24,302 nucleotides of DNA from Bacteroidales bacterium (GTDB lineage: Bacteria; Bacteroidota; Bacteroidia; Bacteroidales; UBA932): assembly GCA_016283985.1 (NCBI GenBank), contig JAEENZ010000155.1, positions 1 to 24,302 of the forward strand, in the 5' to 3' direction. Below are positions 1-7,192 of the stretch, one piece after another; position 1 is the first letter of the stretch, and each line of letters begins with the position of its first letter. Both the position numbers and the translations under genes were made by a program. Under the pieces are notes generated by a model. That model saw only the letters and a program-made list of their open reading frames with translations, did no database searches and was not told the DNA's origin.

Positions 1-2
1 CC

Positions 3-1232
3 ATAGACGGCCTCACTACCATAGGCCTGACCGCTGCCGAGAGCAGCGAGAAGATGAAGGGCAAGCCGGGAACGCAGGTCACCTTCCAGGTGCGCAAGGT
101 CCGCACGGGCGAGATAAAGGATATAACGATCACGCGCGAACGCATCCACATCCCGGATATCGAATACGCCGGCCTGCTGGACGGCACCAAGACAGGATAC
201 ATCCTCATCGGGGGCTTCACCGAAGGACTCGGGGCCGAGTTCCGCAGCAAGGTGAAGGAACTCCGAAAGCAGGGGATGGACAAGCTCGTGATCGACCTCC
301 GGGGCAACGGCGGCGGCCTGATGAATGAGGCGGTGAACATAGTTTCGGCCTTCGTTCCCAAAGGCTCGCTCGTGGTCAGCTCCAAGGGCAACGACCTGAT
401 CGGCGAGCAGAAGTTCAGCACCACCCTTGAGCCGATCGACCTCGATCTTCCACTGATTGTAATGGTGGATTCCGGCTCCGCATCCGCTTCGGAGATCGTT
501 TCCGGTGCTCTTCAGGATCTGGACCGCGCCACCATCATGGGCACGCGCACCTTCGGCAAGGGTCTTGTGCAGAGCATACGCCCGCTGCCCTACAACGGCC
601 AGCTGAAGATAACCACGGCCAAATACTATACCCCTTCCGGCCGCTGTGTGCAGGCCATCGACTACTCGCACCGCAACGAGGACGGCAGCGTGGGGCACAT
701 CCCGGATTCCCTCACGCACGAGTTCAAGACCGCCCACGGACGGGTAGTCCGCGATGGCGGCGGCATCACGCCGGATGTGGAGATAAAAGGTAAGGAATAC
801 AGCCGCCTGGTCTACTCGCTGGTGGTGAACGGAGTGGTGGAGCAGTACGCCATGGAGTTCGTCAAGACCCACGAGAGCATCCCTGCGGCCAATGACTTCC
901 ATTTCGAGGATTTCGACGGCTTCGTGGAATTCGCCAAGGGCAAGGAGTTCGACTACCGTTCATCCGCCAAGGCCAGCTTCGACATGATGAAGAAGCAGTT
1001 GGAGAAGGATCAGCTGGCGGATTCCATGAAGGAGCAGTTGGATGCCATGGAGAAGGCCCTGGAGATGGATAAGGAGGCGTTCCTGCGTTTGAAGAAGGAT
1101 GAGATCGTCCCGTTCATCGAGCGCGAGATAGCCATCCGCTATTGGTATCAGGTTGGCGGCGTTGAGGTGGATCTCCGCTACGACGAAGCCCTCCGCACGG
1201 CATTGGCTTACCCACTCAAAAAACTTCCGTAA
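3..1232 (+). CDS. S41 C-terminal processing peptidase with PDZ domain (5' end cut by window)
   Basis: Serine protease of the CtpA/CtpB (tail-specific protease) family, normally periplasmic or envelope-anchored and cleaving proteins near their C termini. The open frame enters from the left edge, so the true start, any signal peptide and the start of the PDZ domain lie outside. The PDZ remainder (IDGLTTIGL at the edge to about position 160) is followed by the S41 core. The catalytic Ser is in SGSASASE (codon 483-485), the Lys in TFGKG (codon 558-560) and the assisting Gln four residues later (570-572). The Ser-Lys spacing of 25 residues equals that of the CtpB Ser/Lys/Gln set, so the enzyme looks active. 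A charged helical C-terminal tail (about 930-1130) follows. rdgB starts 23 bp downstream on the same strand, suggesting cotranscription. The natural substrate is unknown. Confidence 0.93.
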   Translation: MDGLTTIGLTAAESSEKMKGKPGTQVTFQVRKVRTGEIKDITITRERIHIPDIEYAGLLDGTKTGYILIGGFTEGLGAEFRSKVKELRKQGMDKLVIDLRGNGGGLMNEAVNIVSAFVPKGSLVVSSKGNDLIGEQKFSTTLEPIDLDLPLIVMVDSGSASASEIVSGALQDLDRATIMGTRTFGKGLVQSIRPLPYNGQLKITTAKYYTPSGRCVQAIDYSHRNEDGSVGHIPDSLTHEFKTAHGRVVRDGGGITPDVEIKGKEYSRLVYSLVVNGVVEQYAMEFVKTHESIPAANDFHFEDFDGFVEFAKGKEFDYRSSAKASFDMMKKQLEKDQLADSMKEQLDAMEKALEMDKEAFLRLKKDEIVPFIEREIAIRYWYQVGGVEVDLRYDEALRTALAYPLKKLP

Positions 1233-1255
1233 ACGGCACTGCCGTCCAACCGTCT

Positions 1256-1864
1256 ATGCAACGACTGATATTTGCTACCGCCAACCCCGGAAAATTGCGC
1301 GAAGCGCGTGAGATCCTCGAACCTCACGGATTCGAGGTGGTTTCACCGTATGACCTGGGCCTGACCAAGGAACAGGTGGACGTTGAGGAAACGGGCAAGA
1401 CTTTCGAGGAGAATGCCATTATCAAGGTGCAAAATCTCTGGAGCTTGACCGGCCTTCCGTGCTTCGCTGACGACAGCGGCCTCGTGGTGGATGCCCTCGG
1501 TGGCGCTCCAGGAATCTATTCCGCCCGCTACGCCTCCCTCGACGGCTCCGGCGAAGATCACAACTTCGCTTCAAATATTGATAAGTTGCTGCATAATCTG
1601 CAGGGCGTCACAGATAGAAAAGCGCGTTTTGTCTGTGTCGTGGCTTTGGCCTTGCCGTCGGCAGGGATAAAGACATTCAAAGGCACCTGTGAAGGGCGAA
1701 TCGCGGAGCAACCCGCAGGCTGCGGCGGCTTCGGCTACGACCCCGTGTTCATTGCCGACGCCTACCCCGACCGCACTCTCGCAGAAGTCGACGAATCTGC
1801 AAAGAACGCCATCTCCCACCGCGGCAACGCCCTCGCTGCCATGGTCGAAGCTTTTCGTCGTTAA
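1256..1864 (+). CDS. rdgB: RdgB/HAM1 non-canonical purine NTP pyrophosphatase
   Basis: XTP/dITP diphosphatase, which hydrolyses deaminated purine nucleoside triphosphates (dITP, ITP, XTP) to the monophosphate and pyrophosphate, keeping them out of DNA and RNA. The 202-residue length is normal. Family signatures are in order: the N-terminal substrate loop ATANPGKLREA (residues 7-17), the catalytic and metal-binding ADDSGL (71-76), GGAPGIYSARYA (82-93), GGFGYDPVF (157-165) and SHRGNAL (187-193). The ATG at 1256 gives the canonical N terminus MQRLIFATAN. No Shine-Dalgarno sequence is visible, as is usual in Bacteroidota. It lies 23 bp after the S41 peptidase gene. Cytosolic housekeeping function; the identification is secure. 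Confidence 0.97.
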   Translation: MQRLIFATANPGKLREAREILEPHGFEVVSPYDLGLTKEQVDVEETGKTFEENAIIKVQNLWSLTGLPCFADDSGLVVDALGGAPGIYSARYASLDGSGEDHNFASNIDKLLHNLQGVTDRKARFVCVVALALPSAGIKTFKGTCEGRIAEQPAGCGGFGYDPVFIADAYPDRTLAEVDESAKNAISHRGNALAAMVEAFRR

Positions 1865-1890
1865 TCATTAGTATTCGCATATTCTGAGTT

Positions 1891-1914
1891 AAAGTTGCAT
1901 ATATATGCAATTTT
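1891..1914. promoter_or_regulatory. Palindromic candidate operator of the mntA-hepT module
   Basis: A perfect 16-bp palindrome, TTGCATATATATGCAA, occupies 1895-1910. Allowing one mismatched pair (G1894 against T1911), it extends to 24 bp, with AAA at 1891-1893 pairing with TTT at 1912-1914. It lies between the predicted -33 and -7 promoter boxes of the following gene, whose product begins with an XRE helix-turn-helix. The geometry is that of an autorepression operator. The symmetry is seen directly; binding is inferred. Confidence 0.6.
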
Positions 1915-1925
1915 ATATATCTTTG
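1894..1925 (+). promoter_or_regulatory. Bacteroidota-type promoter for mntA-hepT
   Basis: The -7 box TATCTTTG (1918-1925) matches TAnnTTTG. A -33 box GTTG (1894-1897) lies 20 bp upstream, within the 19-21 bp spacing known for the Bacteroides primary sigma factor. The -7 box ends 20 bp before the ATG at 1946. The candidate operator palindrome overlaps the -33 box and fills most of the spacer. Confidence 0.65.
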
Positions 1926-1945
1926 CTGTGTAATTGAAATACAGT

Positions 1946-2431
1946 ATGCTGAATCGTATAGACATAAGGCAACTCAGAAAGGCTCGTCATATAACGCAGT
2001 CTGGGCTTGGCCTGCTTTGCGGCATGGATAAATCCCAGATCTCGCGTATGGAGAATGGCTTTCTTGGAAGTCCTGAGACAGTATCGAGAGTGTTGGCTGC
2101 ACTCGGTTATGAACTCCGTGTCGAAGTGATCGATAACAGGCGGGGGGTGTCAGGAATATCTGATATGCTTGCGCTGTACAAGTATTATAATGCGAAGCGT
2201 CTTGGCATTGTAAAACTGGGTTTATTTGGCAGTTATGCCAGAGGTGAACAAACTGATAATAGCGATGTGGATGTCTGTATATCTCTCGCTGATCCATCGC
2301 TATATAAATATGCGGCCATAAGGTCGGATCTGGAATCGTTGTTCAATAAAAAAGTTGATTTGGTTCCTCTCAGTGCAGGGATGACGCAAGAGTTTAAGGA
2401 TGAAATGAATAAGGATGTGATATATGTGTAG
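1946..2431 (+). CDS. mntA: XRE HTH - MNT nucleotidyltransferase antitoxin (MntA-like, fused)
   Basis: Predicted antitoxin of a MntA/HepT (type VII, HEPN/MNT) toxin-antitoxin pair. In characterised pairs MntA inactivates HepT by transferring AMP to a tyrosine of the toxin. Residues 6-60 form an XRE-type helix-turn-helix (LRKARHITQSGL, then KSQISRMENG). Residues 88-161 form a minimal nucleotidyltransferase domain with GS at 95-96, ten residues, then DVD at 107-109: the exact GSX10DXD signature. A third acidic residue is D138 (KKVDLVP). At 161 residues it is longer than a stand-alone MNT protein because of the DNA-binding domain. The ATG at 1946 is preferred over an in-frame TTG at 1934 that lies closer to the promoter. 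The 3' end overlaps hepT by 8 bp, implying translational coupling. The gene is visibly AT-richer than rdgB, suggesting horizontal acquisition. The symbol is assigned by domain and context. Confidence 0.85.
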   Translation: MLNRIDIRQLRKARHITQSGLGLLCGMDKSQISRMENGFLGSPETVSRVLAALGYELRVEVIDNRRGVSGISDMLALYKYYNAKRLGIVKLGLFGSYARGEQTDNSDVDVCISLADPSLYKYAAIRSDLESLFNKKVDLVPLSAGMTQEFKDEMNKDVIYV

Positions 2432-2825
2432 TGATAATAACAGGATAAAATCCCTTCTGGAAACCGCTATTCGCGAGATGGATCTGATAATGACCATGTC
2501 TGCACCCATAGAGAAACCTAATGATTTTGGGACGGACTTGAATGGTATGACGATCTTTCGAGCCTGCAGTATGAGTCTTCAGTATATCACGGAGTCGTTT
2601 GTGAAAATCAGAAACCTTTCCGGAATGAAAATGTTTACGGCATATAAGTCAGTTCCTTGGAAAGATGTCTTTGGTATGCGCAACTTCCTGTCACATCAAT
2701 ATGTCGAGGTTGATGCTGAAGGTATTTTTTCGACAATCAAGAATGACATCCCTATTTTACTGGAGGTGACTAAAACTATGTTGGGCGACCTTGAATCAGG
2801 AAAGATAGAGATTAATAAGGGTTAA
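2424..2825 (+). CDS. hepT: HEPN-domain toxin (HepT-like, DUF86 family)
   Basis: Predicted toxin partner of the MNT antitoxin. HEPN proteins are small all-helical RNases, and HepT relatives cleave RNA through an RX4-6H motif. Here R86-NFLS-H91-Q-Y93 is a complete RX4HXY motif, in which Y93 is the residue type AMPylated by MntA in characterised systems. The protein is 133 residues and mostly helical by appearance (for example 5-25, 44-64, 100-125), a normal length for the family. The start ATG at 2424 lies inside the end of the antitoxin gene (8-bp overlap). Antitoxin precedes toxin here. The gene shares the low GC content of its partner. The next gene starts 30 bp downstream and could receive read-through. 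It could alternatively be a nucleotide-modulated HEPN of another role, but the motif and pairing favour a toxin. Confidence 0.85.
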   Translation: MCSDNNRIKSLLETAIREMDLIMTMSAPIEKPNDFGTDLNGMTIFRACSMSLQYITESFVKIRNLSGMKMFTAYKSVPWKDVFGMRNFLSHQYVEVDAEGIFSTIKNDIPILLEVTKTMLGDLESGKIEINKG

Positions 2826-2855
2826 AAGTTGTATATTTATTAAACAATTATCTAT

Positions 2856-4244
2856 ATGTCAGCGTTCTCAGCCATAATCGAACAAATATCCTCCGCGGTC
2901 TGGGGATGGCCCATGATTATCCTACTGCTGGGGACGCATCTGTTCCTGACCATCCGCCTGCGGTTTCCGCAGCTGAAGATCGGCACGGCAATACGCCTGT
3001 CATTTACTAAAGACAAGGATGCCAGCGGGGATGTGTCGCAGTTCGGGGCGCTGGCTACTGCGCTTGCGGCAACCATCGGAACAGGGAATATCGTGGGTGT
3101 GGCTACGGCTGTGGCATTGGGTGGCCCTGGCGCTGTGCTATGGTGCTGGATCACAGGCGTTTTCGGCATCGCGACAAAATACTCCGAAGGCCTTCTGGCC
3201 GTAAAATACAGGGTTAAGACCAAGGACGGGCGCATGCTCGGTGGCCCTATGTTCGCGCTCGAGCGCGGGCTTCATGCCAAATGGCTGGCGGTCATCTTCG
3301 CGGTCTTCACCGCTATCGCAGCCTTCGGAATTGGCAACACGGTGCAGGCCAATTCGATCTCCATGCTCCTCGGGCAGAGCTATGGCATCTCCCGCTGGTG
3401 GATAGGAGCCATCCTCGCCGGCCTCGTGCTGCTGGTCATCGTGTTCGGGGTCAGGGGGATAGCCAACGTGTGTTCGGCCCTCGTGCCCATTATGGCCGGT
3501 TTCTACGTGATAGGCTGCCTCATCCTTCTGGGGATGAACTGGAGCCATCTTGGAGAGGCTCTACGGCTGATCGTTTCCGGCGCTTTCACCGCCAAGGCTG
3601 CGGGAGGCGGATTCGTGGGCTCCACCGTTCTGCTGGCCTGCCGATACGGTATCGCCCGAGGCCTCTTCTCCAACGAATCCGGCCTTGGTTCGGCCCCTAT
3701 CGTGGCCGCTGCAGCCAAAACCCGCAATCCCGTCCGGCAGGCGCTGGTTTCATCTACCGGAACCTTTTGGGACACCGTGGTGGTGTGCGCGCTGACCGGC
3801 CTTGTGCTGGTGAGCAGCGTGGTGGCGCATCCGGACATCGACTGCACCCAGGGCGCTGCCCTCACTCATGCCGCATTCTCCAAACTGCCGGTAATCGGGC
3901 CGCTGATCCTGTCGGTGGGCATCGTGACCTTCGCATTCTCGACCATTCTGGGCTGGTCGTACTACGGCGAGCGTGCAATCGAATACCTCGCAGGCGGCAA
4001 AGGGCGGACTGCACGTCTTTTGGTTAAAATCTACCGAATTGTTTGGATTGTCGCCGTTTTCGCCGGTTCCGTAGTCAGTCTTTCGCTGGTCTGGAACCTG
4101 GCGGATATCGCCAATGCGCTCATGGCCATCCCGAACCTGCTCGCCGTGCTGCTCCTTAGCGGTGTAATCGCCGCCGAAACCCGCAAATACCTATGGTCCG
4201 GCCGCCTCGACGCCGAAGACCCCGACGAACCGCCGGTGCTGTAG
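2856..4244 (+). CDS. AGCS-family sodium:alanine/amino-acid symporter
   Basis: Inner-membrane transporter of the alanine/glycine:cation symporter family (AlsT/DagA type), importing a small neutral amino acid with Na+. The 462-residue length and about 11 hydrophobic segments fit the family. Diagnostic stretches are ATIGTGNIVGVATA (from about residue 71) followed by GGPGAVLWCW, ATKYSEG, SNESGLGSAPI in the middle, and STILGWSYYGERAIEYL near the C terminus. The ATG at 2856 gives a short N terminus directly before the first membrane helix. It lies 30 bp downstream of hepT with no clear promoter of its own in the gap. It is convergent with the minus-strand nuclease gene, with only 2 bp between stop codons and no terminator hairpin visible. 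The exact amino-acid substrate cannot be read from sequence. Confidence 0.93.
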   Translation: MSAFSAIIEQISSAVWGWPMIILLLGTHLFLTIRLRFPQLKIGTAIRLSFTKDKDASGDVSQFGALATALAATIGTGNIVGVATAVALGGPGAVLWCWITGVFGIATKYSEGLLAVKYRVKTKDGRMLGGPMFALERGLHAKWLAVIFAVFTAIAAFGIGNTVQANSISMLLGQSYGISRWWIGAILAGLVLLVIVFGVRGIANVCSALVPIMAGFYVIGCLILLGMNWSHLGEALRLIVSGAFTAKAAGGGFVGSTVLLACRYGIARGLFSNESGLGSAPIVAAAAKTRNPVRQALVSSTGTFWDTVVVCALTGLVLVSSVVAHPDIDCTQGAALTHAAFSKLPVIGPLILSVGIVTFAFSTILGWSYYGERAIEYLAGGKGRTARLLVKIYRIVWIVAVFAGSVVSLSLVWNLADIANALMAIPNLLAVLLLSGVIAAETRKYLWSGRLDAEDPDEPPVL

Positions 4245-4246
4245 AG

Positions 4247-5251
4247 CTATTGTAGCCTGGCAATTTCTTTTTCGCTCAAGCCGGTGGCTTTTGCTACATC
4301 TTTAACAGGCAGTCCCATCTCCAACAGACGGTTCGCTGTCCGTCTCTTCTCTTGTTCAATTCCCTGTTCAATTCCCTGTTCAATACCTTCCGCTACACCC
4401 TCGTCGTGCCCTTCAGCTTTACCCTTCCTCCAATAGGTGTAGGCGATATTTGCTTTGTCACGTTCTGTAGTCATAGCTTCTATAAAAGATGTTCGTTTTT
4501 CTGGTTCATAACTGTCGAGTTCACATGCCTCGAACAATAATTTAAAAATCCGTTCCACCAAAGCGGCGGGCCTTTCACGAAGTACACCGATATTCATCAG
4601 GGCCCAACACAGTTTAGTAAGGATGTCAGCATTTCTTCCCGGTTCCTTTTTAACTTTATCCATCTCGAGAAAGACGAATGTCAGTTTGTCGGACATTTGC
4701 TCTCCAGTCTTCGTGTCCCTCAGATCATAACGGTAAAGAAGTCTGTCTTCATAAGGATGCAGACTGAATGCCATCAGGCTTACAACATAAACGGGGGGAT
4801 AGACATATTGCAAGTCGTGCGGCACCCGATCTTTTTTCTTATAGGCAGGTATCTGCTCCTGAATGGGAAAGGTGCTGTAGAACAAGACTCTGTCGTAGAA
4901 ATTATCCTGCTCCCAACGCTGCATCTCAACGACAAAACGTGCTCCGTTTTCATCGATGCACTCCACATCAAAAATGGCATCATGCCCATCTATGAAAGGA
5001 TTTCTTTTCCTTTTCTTTTTGTCGTACCGGATATCTGAAATTGTTCTCTCAGGAATCAACACCCGTAGGATCTCCATCAGTGCCTCCTTGTTGCGCTCTG
5101 CGCCGAGTATCCCCTTGAAACATTCGTCATTCAGCATATCTACATAGCGACGGATTGCTCTATCTGTTGGTTCCGCAATGTGGGGTTCCATCAGCAACTG
5201 TGGCTCAGGCTCCCTTGGAGCATAGCCACTTACATAATCAGATGTCTTCAT
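4247..5251 (-). CDS. Rpn-family PD-(D/E)XK nuclease (recombination-promoting nuclease / putative transposase)
   Basis: Member of the Rpn/PDDEXK_2 family (also annotated as putative transposase), cytosolic DNA endonucleases; E. coli RpnA promotes RecA-independent recombination. The 334-residue protein has NDECFKGILG near residue 41-50 and the nuclease core D95-x13-E109-x-Q111 (FDVECI to VVEMQ). It also has the family-typical FYSTFPIQEQI segment (124-134) and a C terminus ending with a helix-turn-helix-like LLEMGLPVKDVAKATGL stretch (309-325). Residues 289-300 are three tandem GIEQ units, encoded by a 12-bp repeat. The gene is lower in GC than its neighbours. It stands alone and faces the symporter gene tail to tail. 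The ATG at 5251 gives MKTSDYVSGY; no strong promoter was found upstream. Family assignment is firm; cellular role is not. Confidence 0.85.
   Translation of the reverse strand: MKTSDYVSGYAPREPEPQLLMEPHIAEPTDRAIRRYVDMLNDECFKGILGAERNKEALMEILRVLIPERTISDIRYDKKKRKRNPFIDGHDAIFDVECIDENGARFVVEMQRWEQDNFYDRVLFYSTFPIQEQIPAYKKKDRVPHDLQYVYPPVYVVSLMAFSLHPYEDRLLYRYDLRDTKTGEQMSDKLTFVFLEMDKVKKEPGRNADILTKLCWALMNIGVLRERPAALVERIFKLLFEACELDSYEPEKRTSFIEAMTTERDKANIAYTYWRKGKAEGHDEGVAEGIEQGIEQGIEQEKRRTANRLLEMGLPVKDVAKATGLSEKEIARLQ
4353..4388. repeat. Three 12-bp tandem repeats in the rpn-like gene
   Basis: Unit TGTTCAATTCCC at 4353-4364 and 4365-4376, with a third diverged copy TGTTCAATACCT at 4377-4388. The unit length keeps frame and encodes GIEQ repeats in the minus-strand nuclease, between its core and the C-terminal segment. 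Slippage would lengthen or shorten the linker by four residues without a frameshift. Confidence 0.85.
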
Positions 5252-5300
5252 ATCAATTACCTCTTAATCAACACTTTACGGTATCCCTCACCCCCTAAAA

Positions 5301-5343
5301 TGCAAAAAAGCGATAAAGGTACGATCTCCTTTATCGCTTTGCA
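5301..5343 (-). terminator. Intrinsic terminator downstream of the tandem esterase gene
   Basis: Perfect 13-bp inverted repeat: left arm AAAGCGATAAAGG (5307-5319), right arm 5328-5340, loop of 8 nt (5320-5327). TGC at 5301-5303 and GCA at 5341-5343 can extend it across a bulge of A residues. Read on the minus strand, the hairpin is followed by a run of six T that starts within the stem, then GCA and TTTT. This is the layout of a rho-independent terminator for the esterase gene that ends at 5437. On the plus strand the trailing T run is short. The rest of 5252-5436 shows no gene. Confidence 0.8.
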
Positions 5344-5436
5344 GCCTCTTAGTCGGACTGCGGGAATTCAGTATTGTCCTACAAAGATGGTAAAAGGCAA
5401 TGGAAAAAGCAAGTGTAGTCCAAAAACTACCGCATG

Positions 5437-7161
5437 CTATTCCTTTATGAACGGCTGGATAAATTCGACAACGCGGTCCATCCAAGTGTAGCTGCCGGTG
5501 CCGGGGGAAGCGGTGCGCTGGAAGCAGTGCTTACGGGTGGCGAGGGTGTGGAGTTCGCACTGGATGCCCATAGCGCGCATCTTCTCCCAGGTCTTTACGG
5601 AATTCATCGAGGCCCATCCGTCGGCATCGCCGTGGATGAAAAGCATCGGGGCGGTGTCCAGGTCGAAACTGAACTCAGGCACCAGCTCGGCGGAGTCATC
5701 GTTGCCGCCGGTAGAGTTATAATCGTCTATTCCGTCCGTCAGCGCATAAGCCGGGTAGATACCTATGCCCCACTGCACCTTGCAGGAGACCTTGTCTATC
5801 TTGTCTATGGGGTAGTAGCTCTTGTGGCGGGAAGATGTGACCCCCATAAGGGTGAGATGGCCTCCGGCCGATGAGCCCATAATGCCTATTCGGTCCGGAT
5901 CCAGTCCGTGGGAAGGGGCCTCGCTTCGGACTATCCTGATGGCCCTCTGGAGATCCTGCCAGGCGGTAGTGTGCTTGGCGAGGGGAGCAGCCGGGCGGGG
6001 AGTGCGGTATTTGAGCGTGACCACGGTGATTCCCAGGGAGTTGAGGTATCTGCGCATTGGAGCCACCTCGAAATCGTCAGGGTTATTACCTTTGTAGCTG
6101 CCTCCGGAGTAGATTATCTGGATGGCGTGGGTCTGGAGCTGATGGGGGAAGTGCCACTCGATGTATGGTTCGCACTGGTTCTCCTGGCGGCTCGGCATAT
6201 CGCCTTCGGGCCAGATGGCTTCTTTCTTATAGCCGGCACGGTCTTCATCGGAAGGGTAGCGGTCCATAAGTTTCTCTTCGGGCTTGACGGGGCCGAGATA
6301 ACCCATCTGGGTCATGAACTCGACAGCCCTCTCGAAACCATATGCGCCGTGTTTCTTATTGGGGTAGAGGTGGAGTTCGGCGGGAACTTTACGCTTGCGC
6401 AATTCCCTGTAAACCAGCGTGGAACCATTGGGGGAGTAGGGGTCCTTTCCTCCGTGGTGAAGGCTGACGGGGCAGGTGTGGGCGTCGAACTTGAAGACTT
6501 TGCTTATGGTCACGTCGCTGCCATATCCCTCGCGGAGTGCAGGAGTGCCTTTTTCATCGGCATCGGAGGTGACGTATGCCGGTGCATTGGCCACCGCCCA
6601 GTTGATGTGGCACGGCATGGCATCCAGTTTATCTATCGGTTCGTATGCCGGAGTCTCCGAACTGGTGGCCAGCAGCAGGGTTAGATGCCCGCCGGCGGAC
6701 ATTCCTATCGCTCCTATCTTTTCTGGGTCGAAACCGCGCTTTTTCGCCTCGCTGCGCACCATGCGCACGGCACGCTGGCCGTCCTCCCAGGCTGTCTGGT
6801 AAAAGGGAAGATCTTTAGGCCGCGAGGTGCGGTATACGAAATTGACGCACTGCACGCCAAGCTTTGTGAACTCCTCATGCCACATCTTGATCAGCTTTAT
6901 ATCGCAGCAGTTGTGGTAGCCGCCTCCGGAAATCAGGATCATACACGCTCCGTTGGGGTTGGCCGGCTTCTCGAACCACTCCAGATACGGGAAACGGTAC
7001 TCGTCCGGGTTGAAACCGTCTGCCTTGGAGACATCCGTCATCGCGGCAATCTGATGGGCTTGCTTGTCCGGCATCTTGCCGGCAGGCCAGATATACTCAC
7101 GCTCCCACGCACTAAGCTGCAGGGAAACGAAAAGAAGGATAAGGGAAAGAATCTTTTTCAT
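5437..7161 (-). CDS. Secreted tandem alpha/beta-hydrolase (two-domain carbohydrate esterase-like)
   Basis: Predicted exported esterase with two complete alpha/beta-hydrolase domains in one 574-residue chain. A signal peptide (MKKILSLILLFVSLQLSA) opens the protein; a longer in-frame start at 7263 would bury it, so 7161 is chosen. Domain 1 (about 20-295) has nucleophile Ser155 in GMSAGG, Asp240 in HHGGKDP and His271 in NKKHGAYG. Domain 2 (about 312-574) has Ser431 in GSSAGG, Asp514 in HGDADG and His545 in TRKHCFQ. Both begin with the same signature (IWPAGKMP at 24-31, IWPEGDMP at 316-323) and share YRT-RP and RSEA segments, showing an old internal duplication. Both triads look intact. Relatives include polysaccharide acetyl and feruloyl esterases, so trimming of plant polysaccharide esters is plausible but unproven. 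It is monocistronic, ending at the 5301-5343 terminator. Confidence 0.88.
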   Translation of the reverse strand: MKKILSLILLFVSLQLSAWEREYIWPAGKMPDKQAHQIAAMTDVSKADGFNPDEYRFPYLEWFEKPANPNGACMILISGGGYHNCCDIKLIKMWHEEFTKLGVQCVNFVYRTSRPKDLPFYQTAWEDGQRAVRMVRSEAKKRGFDPEKIGAIGMSAGGHLTLLLATSSETPAYEPIDKLDAMPCHINWAVANAPAYVTSDADEKGTPALREGYGSDVTISKVFKFDAHTCPVSLHHGGKDPYSPNGSTLVYRELRKRKVPAELHLYPNKKHGAYGFERAVEFMTQMGYLGPVKPEEKLMDRYPSDEDRAGYKKEAIWPEGDMPSRQENQCEPYIEWHFPHQLQTHAIQIIYSGGSYKGNNPDDFEVAPMRRYLNSLGITVVTLKYRTPRPAAPLAKHTTAWQDLQRAIRIVRSEAPSHGLDPDRIGIMGSSAGGHLTLMGVTSSRHKSYYPIDKIDKVSCKVQWGIGIYPAYALTDGIDDYNSTGGNDDSAELVPEFSFDLDTAPMLFIHGDADGWASMNSVKTWEKMRAMGIQCELHTLATRKHCFQRTASPGTGSYTWMDRVVEFIQPFIKE

Positions 7162-7165
7162 ATTC

Positions 7166-7173
7166 CAAATATA
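7166..7173 (-). promoter_or_regulatory. -7 promoter box for the tandem esterase
   Basis: The minus strand reads TATATTTG, a full match to TAnnTTTG, ending 4 bp before the esterase ATG at 7161. A convincing -33 box at the expected distance was not found. If the box is used, transcription would begin at or next to the start codon, giving a leaderless or near-leaderless mRNA. Confidence 0.45.
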
Positions 7174-7192
7174 AACAAATTTTGCGGATTGA

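Noticed and set aside
2826..2855. Separate promoter for the AGCS symporter in the gap after hepT
   Set aside because: AT-rich with TTG at about 2829, but no TAnnTTTG box at a workable distance was found.
3281..4027. Plus-strand 248-codon frame within the AGCS symporter gene
   Set aside because: Frame-shifted shadow, Arg/His/Pro-rich without domain features. The symporter frame is continuous over the region, so there is no frameshift either.
5380..5400. Possible minus-strand promoter (CATCTTTG) upstream of the Rpn-type gene
   Set aside because: It misses the TA of TAnnTTTG, has no well-spaced -33 box, and the strong terminator at 5301-5343 lies between it and the gene.
5908..6684. Plus-strand 258-codon frame opposite the tandem esterase
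   Set aside because: Antisense shadow of the duplicated hydrolase, with no motif of its own.
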